From contig JAAFJP010000002.1 of NCBI GenBank assembly GCA_013298125.1, positions 186,001 to 250,000 on the forward strand: a stretch of DNA of 64,000 bases. Reading direction: 5' to 3'. This document shows positions 43,811-51,471 of the stretch, one piece after another. The position numbers and the translations under genes are program-made. This DNA is from Cytophagales bacterium (GTDB lineage: Bacteria > Bacteroidota > Bacteroidia > Cytophagales > Spirosomataceae). The number at the start of each line of letters is the position of its first letter. Position 1 is the stretch's first letter. The notes under the pieces were generated by a model that did not search any database, was not told the origin of the DNA, and worked only from the letters and a program-made list of their open reading frames with translations.

Positions 43811-44581
43811 TTACTTCGTAGCAATATAAAAGAAATCAAAACACTCCTCGGCATCATCATTCAAGAAATAATCTTCATATGTAATGCCAGTAACTAATTG
43901 ATTATCAGATTTTTGAATGATATTTCTACTCATTCTATTCGCAATGTCATACGGGATTTGTAACATCCATCTTGGTAAGCGATACTGCAAATTGAAAATA
44001 TCAAAACGAGTAATTTTTTCTACGGAACGTTTATTCTCTTCATAATACGCCATCACTTTCGGATTGCCATGAACGCCCTTTGTCTCGATGCTGCCAAAAT
44101 GTTTTAGAATCAAATCTTTCAACTCGCCCGCAAGATACTCACGTACGTGCCAAGGATTGCGTGAAAGTGAATATTTACGATTGACAGTGGTCAAAATCAA
44201 CTTACCGCCAGGTTTCAAAACACGATGAGCTTCTTTGATAAACTCGTTATCGTCTTCGATGTGTTCGATAACTTGGAAAGTTACGATATAGTCAAAAGTA
44301 TTATCTGCCAAACCTTTCAGCGGGGGCAAAAACATATCAATAAACTTGAAGTTAGGGTATTCAGAAGCCAATTTAGTCATCAAAGGCTCATTTTTATCTA
44401 CACCTGTGTAATTAGAAATCGAAGGAGCTAAAACTGCCACACCCCGACCAGTCCCGCAACCAATTTCGAGTAAATTACCAGAAATCATTTTGGCAACTTC
44501 AATGTATGGAAATAATAATCGCTGGTGAACAGGATTATCGGAAACGATGTCAGACGAAGCTATTTCGGTGGTTTTGTACAT
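43811..44581 (-). CDS. class I SAM-dependent methyltransferase
   Basis: 256 residues. The SAM motif is NLLEIGCGTGRGVAVLAP (about 35-52), followed by YTGVDKNEPLMTKLASEYP and FDYIVTFQVIEHIEDDNEFIKEAHRVLKPGGKLILTTVNRKYS, the full methyltransferase-11-type pattern (DxFQVIEHI). The C-terminal 90 residues carry WMLQIPYDIANRMSRNII and probably form the substrate lid. The substrate is unknown; genes of this type often methylate lipids, quinones or sugars. Single gene. Confidence 0.88.
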   Translation of the reverse strand: MYKTTEIASSDIVSDNPVHQRLLFPYIEVAKMISGNLLEIGCGTGRGVAVLAPSISNYTGVDKNEPLMTKLASEYPNFKFIDMFLPPLKGLADNTFDYIVTFQVIEHIEDDNEFIKEAHRVLKPGGKLILTTVNRKYSLSRNPWHVREYLAGELKDLILKHFGSIETKGVHGNPKVMAYYEENKRSVEKITRFDIFNLQYRLPRWMLQIPYDIANRMSRNIIQKSDNQLVTGITYEDYFLNDDAEECFDFFYIATK

Positions 44582-44595
44582 AATTGAAAGTATTT

Positions 44596-44693
44596 AAGTC
44601 GTAAAGTCATAAGTCGTAAGTGTACTATAAATGATATAAATTTGTGAGTTATTTAGAATATACCTACGACTTATGACTTAAAGACTTACGACT
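44596..44693. repeat. intergenic inverted repeat (AAGTCATAAGTCGTA)
   Basis: Left arm 44596-44621, right arm 44662-44693; AAGTCATAAGTCGTA and AGTCGTAA are shared between the arms with a short extra segment in the right one. It lies between divergent genes, so it is not a terminator. Confidence 0.8.
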
Positions 44694-44813
44694 AATAAAC
44701 TAATTTTACACCAAATTTACTTCTTTTGCTTGACATCAGAAAAATACTTGTTAAATTGGTTCGTTATAATCTTAAATAGAAATCCGTAATTACTAATTCC
44801 TCGGTAAATTAAT

Positions 44814-46061
44814 ATGAAAAATATCCTATACTTTTGGCTTGCTGCGATGTTGGTAATTGGCTGTACTGTTTCTAATCAAAATACGAAACAAGCTAATAAT
44901 CAAGTAAATGGCGGTATTGCCCAACAAAAACTAATTGCTAAAAGTAGATTTTTAGACAATGGTTCTTCCGCCCGTATTTATTTGAGCATTGATGCCAACA
45001 GAAGCCTTACAATGAGTGAAGTTGCGAGAGAATTTACCATTACCTATTCGCTCTATCCTGACCATGCAAATAAACAACAACTGTTAAATTCTGGAACGAT
45101 AACTATCAATGCAGAGAATATCTCAGAGGATAATGGACTTTATACGGTTTGGTTTGATGTGCCGAAACCCAAAGATTTGTTCACGAGTGTGGCTTTTACA
45201 GAAATTAAAGATTTGAAAACCAATCATAAAATCACAAATGATTGTTTATTGAGATTTCAGTCGGGTAAGTCAGGCGATTATTTTATGTTTTTTGATAAAA
45301 CGGGTAAGCATCCTTTTGCTAAAAATTATTTTTCAGCCCAAGATACTGTAATTTTGAGAAGTTTGGATAATCGTTCTCAAAACTTCAAGGTTTTTCGTTA
45401 TAAATACGAATTTGATGCGGCACTTTCGCCCATGTCCACTACACCCAGAACGCCGTCCAAGAGTCTTTTTGTAGATTCAGCCTTTGTGATTGAAGCCAAT
45501 AAGCCAATAATTTTATCGCACGAAGCTCTTTATTTTTTCACGAGAGATACCACTGAATCTTACGGAATCGGGATGGTTGTAACGGATAAACGCTTTCCAA
45601 AATTAACTCGTCCCGAGAAATTGGCTCGTCCTTTGATTTACATGAGTACCACTGCCGAAGCTGCCGATTTGTATAATTCAAAAGACCCAAAACGTACGCT
45701 GGATAATTATTGGTTAAACCTCATGCAGGGCAATCAGCCCATTGCAAAACGTACTATAAAAGTATTCTACCAGCGAGTAGAGCAAGCAAATCGACTTTTT
45801 ACAACCTATAAAGAAGGTTGGAAAACGGACAAAGGAATGGTGTTTATCATCATGGGTGACCCCATAAAAATCACGAGAACGAAAGACAAAGAGATATGGA
45901 CGTATGCACCTCGACAAGTTTCTGAATTGAATTTTACTTTCACAAAACGTTCTAATCAATTTGCAGATGACCATTATGAACTCCAACGATACGCTGAATA
46001 TCAGTCGATTTGGTTTCCGACGGTGGAACAATGGCGGAATGGAGATGTGGTAGCACGGTAA
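44814..46061 (+). CDS. GWxTD domain-containing lipoprotein
   Basis: 415 residues. The lipoprotein signal YFWLAAMLVIGC puts Cys at residue 17. The first about 270 residues are beta-rich and include ARIYLSIDANRSLTMSEVAREFTITYSLYPD. The GWxTD domain follows with YWLNLMQGN...RTIKVFYQRVEQANRLFTTYKEGWKTDKGMVFIIMGDP, where GWKTD is at 335-339. Such proteins are widespread in Bacteroidota and Acidobacteriota without known function. Followed by a terminator. Confidence 0.88.
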   Translation: MKNILYFWLAAMLVIGCTVSNQNTKQANNQVNGGIAQQKLIAKSRFLDNGSSARIYLSIDANRSLTMSEVAREFTITYSLYPDHANKQQLLNSGTITINAENISEDNGLYTVWFDVPKPKDLFTSVAFTEIKDLKTNHKITNDCLLRFQSGKSGDYFMFFDKTGKHPFAKNYFSAQDTVILRSLDNRSQNFKVFRYKYEFDAALSPMSTTPRTPSKSLFVDSAFVIEANKPIILSHEALYFFTRDTTESYGIGMVVTDKRFPKLTRPEKLARPLIYMSTTAEAADLYNSKDPKRTLDNYWLNLMQGNQPIAKRTIKVFYQRVEQANRLFTTYKEGWKTDKGMVFIIMGDPIKITRTKDKEIWTYAPRQVSELNFTFTKRSNQFADDHYELQRYAEYQSIWFPTVEQWRNGDVVAR

Positions 46062-46064
46062 AAA

Positions 46065-46103
46065 AAAAGCCCTCTTACAGATTGATTGTAGGAGGGCTTT
46101 TTT
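46065..46103 (+). terminator. intrinsic terminator
   Basis: AAAGCCCTC...GAGGGCTTTTTT around a 20-nt centre that itself pairs (TTACAG with TTGTA). Confidence 0.9.
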
Positions 46104-46194
46104 ATGACTTATAAGAAATATGACGCATTATTTGATACTTTTTCAGTATCAAATAGGTACGAAAATCTGAAAATTTATACTCTCATTACTGTAC

Positions 46195-46500
46195 CTACAA
46201 ATTAGCCAAAACGTTACCGCTTATGTTTGTCTTAGATTTATTTCTACTTGATAGGTTGAGTATTCTAACCTCCAAAACTCTCTCAATATCTGAGAGGGTT
46301 TCAATCGTAAAATTATGTGTTCCGCTCAACCATTTGGTAATTTCTGAGGGTTTACGACCTACTTTATCAGCAAACTGTTTTTTGCCATAGCCTTTGTCTT
46401 TCATGGCATCATCAATCATACAGGCAATACGCATTTTGCGGTCTGTTCTTGCCTGTTGTTCAGGCGTAATTTCTGCCAATAAGTTATCTAAAAGTGTCAT
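46195..46500 (-). CDS. XRE-family antitoxin (HigA-like)
   Basis: 101 residues. The central helix-turn-helix is KGYGKKQFADKVGRKPSEITKWLSGTHNFTIETLSDIERVL (about 36-76), a typical XRE domain. The first 35 residues are helical and the last 25 are basic and disordered. It is 11 bases behind the toxin-like gene on the same strand, the reverse-order arrangement of HigBA-type modules. It would bind its own promoter and neutralise the toxin. Confidence 0.85.
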   Translation of the reverse strand: MTLLDNLLAEITPEQQARTDRKMRIACMIDDAMKDKGYGKKQFADKVGRKPSEITKWLSGTHNFTIETLSDIERVLEVRILNLSSRNKSKTNISGNVLANL

Positions 46501-46511
46501 TGTTGTATATT

Positions 46512-47015
46512 TTAAAAATCTTCGTTATTGTCTAAATCTTCAAAAGTAAAATCCCCTGTAAAATCATTAAAATTACCATTCCATTTTAAATCACCGTCCT
46601 GCATTGCTTGGCTCAGGCGTTTTGATATTTCACGAAGTAGGTAGTTTTCTTTCTTTAATTTCGGGTCGTCCTGCAAAGCTCTCACATTCTTTGCACCGCC
46701 ACCCCCTAAAACCAATAAAACCGAACCATAACGAATACAATAAAGGCGTAATTTACGGTTAGATTCATCATAGAGTGCTTCAATTCCATCACCAAGTTTC
46801 CCTTCGGCTTTTTTGAAAAGATGCTCTCTTGCACCTTCTTTGTTTGAAATACTCTTAATTCTGGTCAAGATTTCGAGTAATTCATCGTGATAGGCTTCGT
46901 CATTTTCATCCAAGAAATGTTCAAATAAATTTTTGTCGTCATTATCCACAACGATTGAATAAATTTGAGTCTTTTGACCGCTTAGTTTATCTAATTTTAC
47001 AAGTTTTAATTTCAC
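46512..47015 (-). CDS. RelE/HigB-like toxin of an unusually long type
   Basis: 167 residues. The ParE/RelE-like core is seen in GARE HLFKKAEGKLGDGIEALYDESNRKLRLYCIRYGSVLLVLGGGGAKN (about 58-107), with the strand pattern LRLYCIRYG-VLLVLGGGG typical of HigB. It has an extra N-terminal part of about 50 residues with Asp/Glu-rich helices and an acidic C-terminal tail (EDLDNNEDF), against the usual 90-120 residues. It lies upstream of the antitoxin in one operon. Such toxins cleave ribosome-bound mRNA. Toxicity is inferred from family and context only. Confidence 0.72.
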   Translation of the reverse strand: MKLKLVKLDKLSGQKTQIYSIVVDNDDKNLFEHFLDENDEAYHDELLEILTRIKSISNKEGAREHLFKKAEGKLGDGIEALYDESNRKLRLYCIRYGSVLLVLGGGGAKNVRALQDDPKLKKENYLLREISKRLSQAMQDGDLKWNGNFNDFTGDFTFEDLDNNEDF

Positions 47016-47095
47016 TTTTAACTAAAATTTTACGAAGATAGTTCAATATCTAAAAACTAACAAAAAATATCTGGATTACCCACAAAACAAAAAAA

Positions 47096-47119
47096 AGAAC
47101 ATTGTGCCTACAATGCTCT
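47096..47119 (-). terminator. second hairpin downstream of tRNA-Glu
   Basis: On the minus strand, AGAGCATTGT-AGG-CACAATGTTCT is followed by a run of nine Ts. One pair is G-U on the minus strand but A-C on the plus strand, which favours the minus orientation. It separates the tRNA from the toxin gene. Confidence 0.7.
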
Positions 47120-47176
47120 TTCTTTTGTTTTCATACGAGTTTATAAAATAACAGCTTAGTTGTGAAAAATAGAAAC

Positions 47177-47210
47177 AAAAAAGCCTCAACTATCTGATAG
47201 TCAAGGCTTT
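47177..47210 (-). terminator. intrinsic terminator of tRNA-Glu
   Basis: On the minus strand, AAAGCC-TTGACTAT-loop-ATAGTTGA-GGC is followed by T6, beginning 3 bases after the tRNA end. Confidence 0.88.
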
Positions 47211-47212
47211 CG

Positions 47213-47284
47213 TAGTCCGTACGGGAATCGAACCCGTGTTTCATCCGTGAAAGGGACGTGTCCTAACCCCTAGACGAACGGACC
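47213..47284 (-). tRNA. tRNA-Glu (anticodon TTC)
   Basis: 72 nt on the minus strand. Acceptor GGTCCGT with ACGGACT, D-arm GTCT...GGAC, anticodon stem CGTCC/GGATG with loop CTTTCAC, hence anticodon TTC, and T-arm ACGGG-TTCGAAT-CCCGT. The CCA end is not encoded. The discriminator base is A. Confidence 0.97.
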
Positions 47285-47338
47285 ATTGGGTTAAGAACGA
47301 AATTTGATTTTGTGTTTCTCTTTTCGTTTTTCGTGGTG

Positions 47339-47369
47339 CAAAGGTACGGCGATTTTTTTATTTGACAAA
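47339..47369 (-). promoter_or_regulatory. tRNA-Glu promoter
   Basis: On the minus strand, TTTG (47369-47366), 19 bases, then TACCTTTG (47346-47339) followed by CAC. This is an exact match to the Bacteroidota TTTG/TAnnTTTG promoter. It serves as a reference for the other promoters in the window. Beyond it, 47370-47559 is A/T-rich and must hold the promoter of the maltokinase gene. Confidence 0.88.
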
Positions 47370-47559
47370 TGCTTATGAATAAAAAAATGAAAATATTTTA
47401 TCTACACACTCCAAATCCATTGATTATCAAAAACTTGACTCAAAATTTATTTTTATGCAATTTCTTATTTTTCAAGGATTCACTCAATCCATTTTTTTTG
47501 TATCTAATTATATTCTAAATTTAAGGAAGAATAATACCATTTGACGAAACAAAAAGAAT

Positions 47560-49143
47560 ATGACCGAAAATACAACATCGCTGACTTCAAAACAGGCTTG
47601 GAAGGATATACAGAACGATACGGCTCTGTTGAGGGACTTTGAAATTAGTATTTTACCTCCCTACATGAACACTTGTCGCTGGTTTGCGGGTAAGGCTCGT
47701 TTGCAGGAAAAATTTACGATTAAATACTCTATGGAAATCCCTATCAAGGACTCCATTGCCCTTTTATTTATCGTGGAAGTGAAATATGTCGATGGCGAAA
47801 CGGAAAGTTATCTTTTGCCTATTTCTTTTATTGATTCAACCAATGCTCAGGAAATTGCCCCGAAAGGAATCATCACTTTGGCGTATATCAACGACAAGCG
47901 AGGTTTAGTAGTGGATGCTATTTATGATGAACGTTTCCAACAGGCTCTTTTTACACAATTAGCTCATGCACAGGATGTTACCCAACGAGAAGGTGGTCGT
48001 GTGGAATTCAATCGTGGAAAGGGATTAGCTGGTGAAGACATCAATGCACCAATTTCTTCAAGGGTTTTACCCGTAGATTCTTCTAATTCCGCCATGACTT
48101 TTGGCGAAAAATACTTTTTGAAACTTTATAGAAAACTATTTGCAGAAACCAATCCAGAAGTGGATATGGTTGAATTTATTACGGAAAATTCTGATTTTGC
48201 CTATATTCCAGCCTTTGCGGGTAGCGTTGTTTGGAAACGTGATGGTAAACCCGATGTTACTTTGGGCATGATGCAAAGAATGGTGGAAAATGAAGCTGAT
48301 AGTTGGGTACAGACGGGCGAGCAATTAGAATCGTTTGTAGAGGCATTTACGGATAAAACTTTCTCTATCAAAGAAGATGTTTTTGCCCAAGTGGAGCTAT
48401 TGGCTCAACGTACTGCTGAAATGCACTTGGCTCTATACGCACCCCAAGCCGATAAAATGTTTGCTCCTGAGCATTTCAACGATGATTATCGCAATTTTAT
48501 TCACAAACGTCTGTCTGATTTATTGGATAGACGATACAATTTATTGATTGATAATTATGCTAAAATATCCGACCCCGTTACTCAAAAATTAGCTTGGGAT
48601 TTTATGGAAGCAAAGGAGTTGATTGATGATTTTGCAAAAGATATTCTCACGAGAGAGATTGATTCTCAACGCATTAGGATTCATGGAGACTATCATTTGG
48701 GACAAGTACTTGCCACAAAAAACGATTATATCATCATAGATTTTGAAGGTGAACCAGAAAGCACCATCACTGACCGCAAGATTAAACATTCACCTTTAAA
48801 AGATGTTGCGGGTATGATTAGAAGTTATCACTACGCCATCTCTGCCAAGATGTTTAATGACCCCAATACTGCAAAATTTGACCCTGTGCGTGTACAAACT
48901 GCCGCTGACCGTTGGTATAAATTGATTCAACAAACGTACATGGAGAAGTATTTGGACACCTTCGGGAATCCGCACCCATTGTTTAAGAATAATAATGAAA
49001 TAAATTTTTTGATGCTAATTTATTTGTTGGAGAAGGCAGTGTATGAATTAGGTTATGAAATCAGTTATCGTCCAGATTGGGTGAAAATCCCGCTAAAAGG
49101 TATTGTGAATGTGGTTCGGGAGATTGAGAAATTAAGAATGTAA
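47560..49143 (+). CDS. maltokinase-like (Pep2-type) sugar kinase
   Basis: 527 residues. The N-terminal cap domain (about 20-130) starts LPPYMNTCRWFAGKARLQEKF, the W-F-x-x-K pattern of maltokinases; the kinase C-lobe has IRIHGDYHLGQVL (HGDYHLG 375-381, catalytic Asp377), IIIDFEGEPESTITDRKIKHSPLKDVAGMIRSYHYA. The family makes maltose-1-phosphate from maltose and ATP for the GlgE alpha-glucan pathway, or is fused to trehalose synthase. Here it stands alone; neither glgE nor treS is within the window. Residue-level motifs are complete, so it is likely active. Confidence 0.88.
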   Translation: MTENTTSLTSKQAWKDIQNDTALLRDFEISILPPYMNTCRWFAGKARLQEKFTIKYSMEIPIKDSIALLFIVEVKYVDGETESYLLPISFIDSTNAQEIAPKGIITLAYINDKRGLVVDAIYDERFQQALFTQLAHAQDVTQREGGRVEFNRGKGLAGEDINAPISSRVLPVDSSNSAMTFGEKYFLKLYRKLFAETNPEVDMVEFITENSDFAYIPAFAGSVVWKRDGKPDVTLGMMQRMVENEADSWVQTGEQLESFVEAFTDKTFSIKEDVFAQVELLAQRTAEMHLALYAPQADKMFAPEHFNDDYRNFIHKRLSDLLDRRYNLLIDNYAKISDPVTQKLAWDFMEAKELIDDFAKDILTREIDSQRIRIHGDYHLGQVLATKNDYIIIDFEGEPESTITDRKIKHSPLKDVAGMIRSYHYAISAKMFNDPNTAKFDPVRVQTAADRWYKLIQQTYMEKYLDTFGNPHPLFKNNNEINFLMLIYLLEKAVYELGYEISYRPDWVKIPLKGIVNVVREIEKLRM

Positions 49144-49195
49144 ATTTAGTAACAACAAAAGAGAATTTAAGCCTTAAAACCTTAAATTTTACATA

Positions 49196-49233
49196 AAATC
49201 CTCCATGAAGAAAAAACTTTATGGAGGATTTTT
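49196..49233 (+). terminator. intrinsic terminator
   Basis: AAAATCCTCCAT...ATGGAGGATTTTT with an A-rich centre, 50 bases after the maltokinase stop. Confidence 0.9.
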
Positions 49234-49353
49234 CTTTGTCCATGACCGTTTAATAAATCAAGATTACCGTTCGCTAATTCTTCGCTTGTCATGGATTTTT
49301 ATTCCACAAACTTCTCCTATCTTTGGATAAGAATTATATAAAGCACATCAATC

Positions 49354-50031
49354 ATGAAAAAACTAATTGTCTTACTCTCCGCTTTTTTTATTTTTAATCA
49401 ATCTTCAAAGGCTCAGACTTGTGGGTATTTATTGCTAACCAACAATACAGAAGTCGAAATGTCGATGTATGATAAAAAAGGGAATCCTTCTGGAAAAGTG
49501 GTTTATAAAGTTTTATCCAGCAATGGAACTCAGGCAAAAGTCAATTCAAAAGTATTCAGCGAAAAAGGAAAAGAATTGACCTCAGCCGAAGGAACGTACA
49601 AATGCGATGGAGGTAATTTTTCAGTGGATATGAAGGCTTTATTACCAGGCGAACAAGCCAAGACAATGGAAATGAAGGATATGGAGATAAAAAGCAATAA
49701 TGCTTCCTTGAATTATCCGAGTTCGATGAGCGTCGGGGCAAAGTTACCCGACAATGAATTCTCAGCCGATACCTATACGGGAGGCATGAAAATTATGTCG
49801 ATGACCTTGAAAGTTACAGACAGAAAAGTGGAAGCAAAAGAAAGCCTCACAACACCCGCAGGGACGTATGAGTGTTATAAAATTACGAGTAATCAGAACG
49901 TTAAAGCCATTTTTAATATGACTATGCAAACGACAGAATGGTTTAGTCCAAATGTGGGCGTTATCAAAACAGAGACATACAGAAAAGGTGATTTAGTATC
50001 ATCAATGATGATTACTAAAATTACGAAATAG
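49354..50031 (+). CDS. secreted TapB-like (DUF3108-type) protein
   Basis: 225 residues. The signal peptide ends at SKAQ (about 21). The mature protein has the beta-barrel-like repeat pattern of TapB/DUF3108 proteins: YLLLTNNTEVEMSMYDKKGNPSGKVVYKV, SVGAKLPDNEFS, and the closing KESLTTPAGTYECYKITSNQNV...TTEWFSPNVGVIKTETY. The last segment, P-A-G-T-Y-x-C-Y-K and W-F-x-x-x-x-G, is the best family mark. No enzymatic role is known. Followed by a terminator. Confidence 0.78.
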   Translation: MKKLIVLLSAFFIFNQSSKAQTCGYLLLTNNTEVEMSMYDKKGNPSGKVVYKVLSSNGTQAKVNSKVFSEKGKELTSAEGTYKCDGGNFSVDMKALLPGEQAKTMEMKDMEIKSNNASLNYPSSMSVGAKLPDNEFSADTYTGGMKIMSMTLKVTDRKVEAKESLTTPAGTYECYKITSNQNVKAIFNMTMQTTEWFSPNVGVIKTETYRKGDLVSSMMITKITK

Positions 50032-50118
50032 AAATGAATTTGGAATTACAAGCAACTGATATTCAACGATTTAATCGATAAAAACATTTAAGATTGTTAC
50101 CATAAATTAGTAATTCCG

Positions 50119-50150
50119 AAAGCCTGATGCTCATAGACTCAGGCTTTTTT
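50119..50150 (+). terminator. intrinsic terminator
   Basis: AAAGCCTGA-loop-TCAGGCTTTTTT, 88 bases behind the TapB-like stop. Confidence 0.9.
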
Positions 50151-50161
50151 GTGAGGTTTAG

Positions 50162-50236
50162 ACAAAATAAAAAGAGCATCGCCATAAGCAATGCCCTTTC
50201 CCGTCTTACCTCTAAACCTATTTAACTATGAAAAAT
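50162..50236 (-). ncRNA. array unit A
   Basis: Standard core, but a different hairpin: on the minus strand GCATTGC-TTATG-GCGATGC, followed by TCTTTTTATTTTG. The fifth pair is U-G in minus-strand RNA and would be a C-A mismatch in plus-strand RNA. Confidence 0.65.
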
Positions 50237-50264
50237 AACTGCACTATTCTGTCTAAAAATTGCC

Positions 50265-50324
50265 ACCCTTTCCCGTCTTACCTGTAAAGCTATCGATTCG
50301 GCGTTCCGATTAACTATGAAAAAT
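50265..50324 (-). ncRNA. array unit B (divergent, no terminator)
   Basis: The core's middle is replaced by a longer G/C-rich stretch (CGGAACGCCGAATCGATAGC); after AAGGGTGGCAATTTTTAG no hairpin is present. It is probably decayed, or expressed together with unit A. Confidence 0.45.
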
Positions 50325-50400
50325 AACTGCACTATTCTGTTTTAGAAACTAATTAAATACTCCATCAAATCTCTTTCCTCAATCTTGAAATAATTAGCTT

Positions 50401-50472
50401 GAAAAAAAGTGGTGTCTCCAAAGGAAACACCCTTTCCCGTCTTACCTCTAAACCTATTTAACTATGAAAAAT
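50401..50472 (-). ncRNA. array unit C
   Basis: Standard core; hairpin at 50411-50431 on the minus strand GGTGTTTCC-TTT-GGAGACACC, followed by ACTTTTTTTC. One U-G pair (minus) is C-A on the plus strand. A TTTG lies 21 bases before a TAGATTTT box directly in front of the core, a promoter-like arrangement. Confidence 0.7.
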
Positions 50473-50533
50473 CTAATGTCTTTTTATTACTTCTTTCAAA
50501 TCTACCCTTTTCCGCTTTCTCTTAATTTTGATT

Positions 50534-50606
50534 TGAAAAAAAGTGGTGTCTCCAAGGGAAACACCCTTTCCCGTCTTACCTCTAAACCTATTTAACTATG
50601 AAAAAT
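50534..50606 (-). ncRNA. array unit D
   Basis: Standard core; hairpin at 50545-50565 with the same U-G pair as unit C; tail ACTTTTTTTC. No clear promoter in front (AAAATTTTTC instead of TAGATTTTTC). Confidence 0.65.
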
Positions 50607-50641
50607 TTTTTATTTCTGTCGCTACTTTGATTTGTTAGCTT

Positions 50642-50713
50642 GAAAAAAAGTGGCGTTTCCAAGGGAAACGCCCTTTCCCGTCTTACCTCTAAACCTATTT
50701 AACTATGAAAAAT
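50642..50713 (-). ncRNA. array unit E
   Basis: Standard core; hairpin at 50652-50672 is GGCGTTTCC-CTT-GGAAACGCC, perfect, with C-G where units C, D and G have U-A at the third pair: a compensatory change. Tail ACTTTTTTTC. Confidence 0.7.
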
Positions 50714-50774
50714 CTAATATCTTTTGTAATTCACTCTCTCATTTCACTCTCTTCAACCTTTGATTTATTAGTTT

Positions 50775-50846
50775 GAAAAAAAAGTGGTGCCTCCAAGGGA
50801 AACGCCCTTTCCCGTCTTACCTCTAAACCTATTTAACTATGAAAAA
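50775..50846 (-). ncRNA. array unit F
   Basis: Standard core; hairpin at 50786-50806 reads GGCGTTTCC-CTT-GGAGGCACC on the minus strand, with two U-G pairs and one C-A mismatch; on the plus strand it would have two mismatches. TTTG lies 20 bases before TAGATTTT in front of the core. Confidence 0.65.
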
Positions 50847-50890
50847 TCTAATGTCTCTTTTATTCTCTATCAAATTCAGTCTATTGATTT

Positions 50891-50962
50891 GAAAAAAAGT
50901 GGTGTTTCCAAGGGAAACACCCTTTCCCGTCTTACCTCTAAACCTATTTAACTATGAAAAAT
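50891..50962 (-). ncRNA. array unit G
   Basis: Standard core; hairpin at 50901-50921 GGTGTTTCC-CTT-GGAAACACC, perfect, tail ACTTTTTTTC. Units H and I lie directly upstream without a terminator, so the terminator of G may serve all three. Confidence 0.7.
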
Positions 50963-50983
50963 CTAATGTCTGATTCTTGTGTC

Positions 50984-51121
50984 GCCCTTTCTCGTCTTAC
51001 CTCTAAATCTATCGGGCAACGTTTGCTTAACTATGAAAAATCTAATGTTTTGATTCTTGTGTCACCCTTTCCCGTCTTACCTCTAAATCTATCGGGCAAC
51101 GTTTGCTTAACTATGAAAAAT
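50984..51121 (-). ncRNA. array units H and I (no own terminator)
   Basis: Two near-identical 58-base units (H 50984-51041, I 51064-51121) with the long core version containing GCAAACGTTGCCCG. Each is followed by GACACAAGAATCA instead of a hairpin. The spacing of 80 bases is regular. Probably a recent tandem duplication. Confidence 0.5.
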
Positions 51122-51389
51122 TTTTAATTCTAATTTTAAGAAAACCATTTGATAAAACTTCATACCAATCTCTGCTTAATATCTCCTTGAACGTAATATC
51201 TAATCAAAATGTTTCTTGGCTTTTTATTTATTGATAAACATCAATTTGCTTCTAAAAAGTTCCTGTATTTAGCTCTTTCGCTGTTACATTCTTTTAACGT
51301 TAGAACATTTCGTAAGTCACACAATTTTAAAAATGTTTTTTTTATTATTCTTAGAATTGTCTAAATGACCCTTTTTCTTAATAACGATG

Positions 51390-51420
51390 CAAAGTTCTGC
51401 AATATTTTATTCACTTCCAA
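51390..51420 (-). promoter_or_regulatory. candidate promoter upstream of the array
   Basis: On the minus strand, TTG at 51420-51418, 20 bases, then GAACTTTG at 51397-51390 followed by CATCG. This is one base off the TAnnTTTG box. It points into the array, whose first core begins about 260 bases away. The stretch between shows no gene. Confidence 0.5.
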
Positions 51421-51471
51421 ATTTTCCTTGCAAATGTCTGAAATAAATTTAACCATAACTACTTAAAAATC

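Larger units (their letters stand above)
50162..51121 (-). repeat. tandem array of nine small-RNA-like units
   Basis: 960 bases between the TapB-like gene and pth without any plausible gene. Nine copies of a conserved block, which on the minus strand begins ATTTTTCATAGTTAA, continues to AGAGGTAAGACGGGAAAGGG and in six copies ends in a 7-9-bp hairpin plus T tract. Unit lengths are 58-75 bases, separated by 20-66 bases of unrelated A/T-rich sequence. The middle of the core comes in three versions: AATAGGTTTAG (six copies: A, C, D, E, F, G), GCAAACGTTGCCCGATAGATTTAG (H, I) and a version with CGGAACGCCGAATCGATAGC (B). Order on the minus strand: I, H, G, F, E, D, C, B, A. Confidence 0.88.

Noticed and set aside
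50461-50640. Short peptides starting at ATGAAAAAT on the plus strand of each array unit
   Set aside because: The frames after the ATG differ in sequence and length from unit to unit, while the RNA hairpins covary; no peptide conservation is visible.
50162-51121. CRISPR array
   Set aside because: Copies are 58-75 bases with hairpin plus T tract, the spacers vary from 20 to 66 bases and are A/T-rich low complexity, and no cas gene is present.
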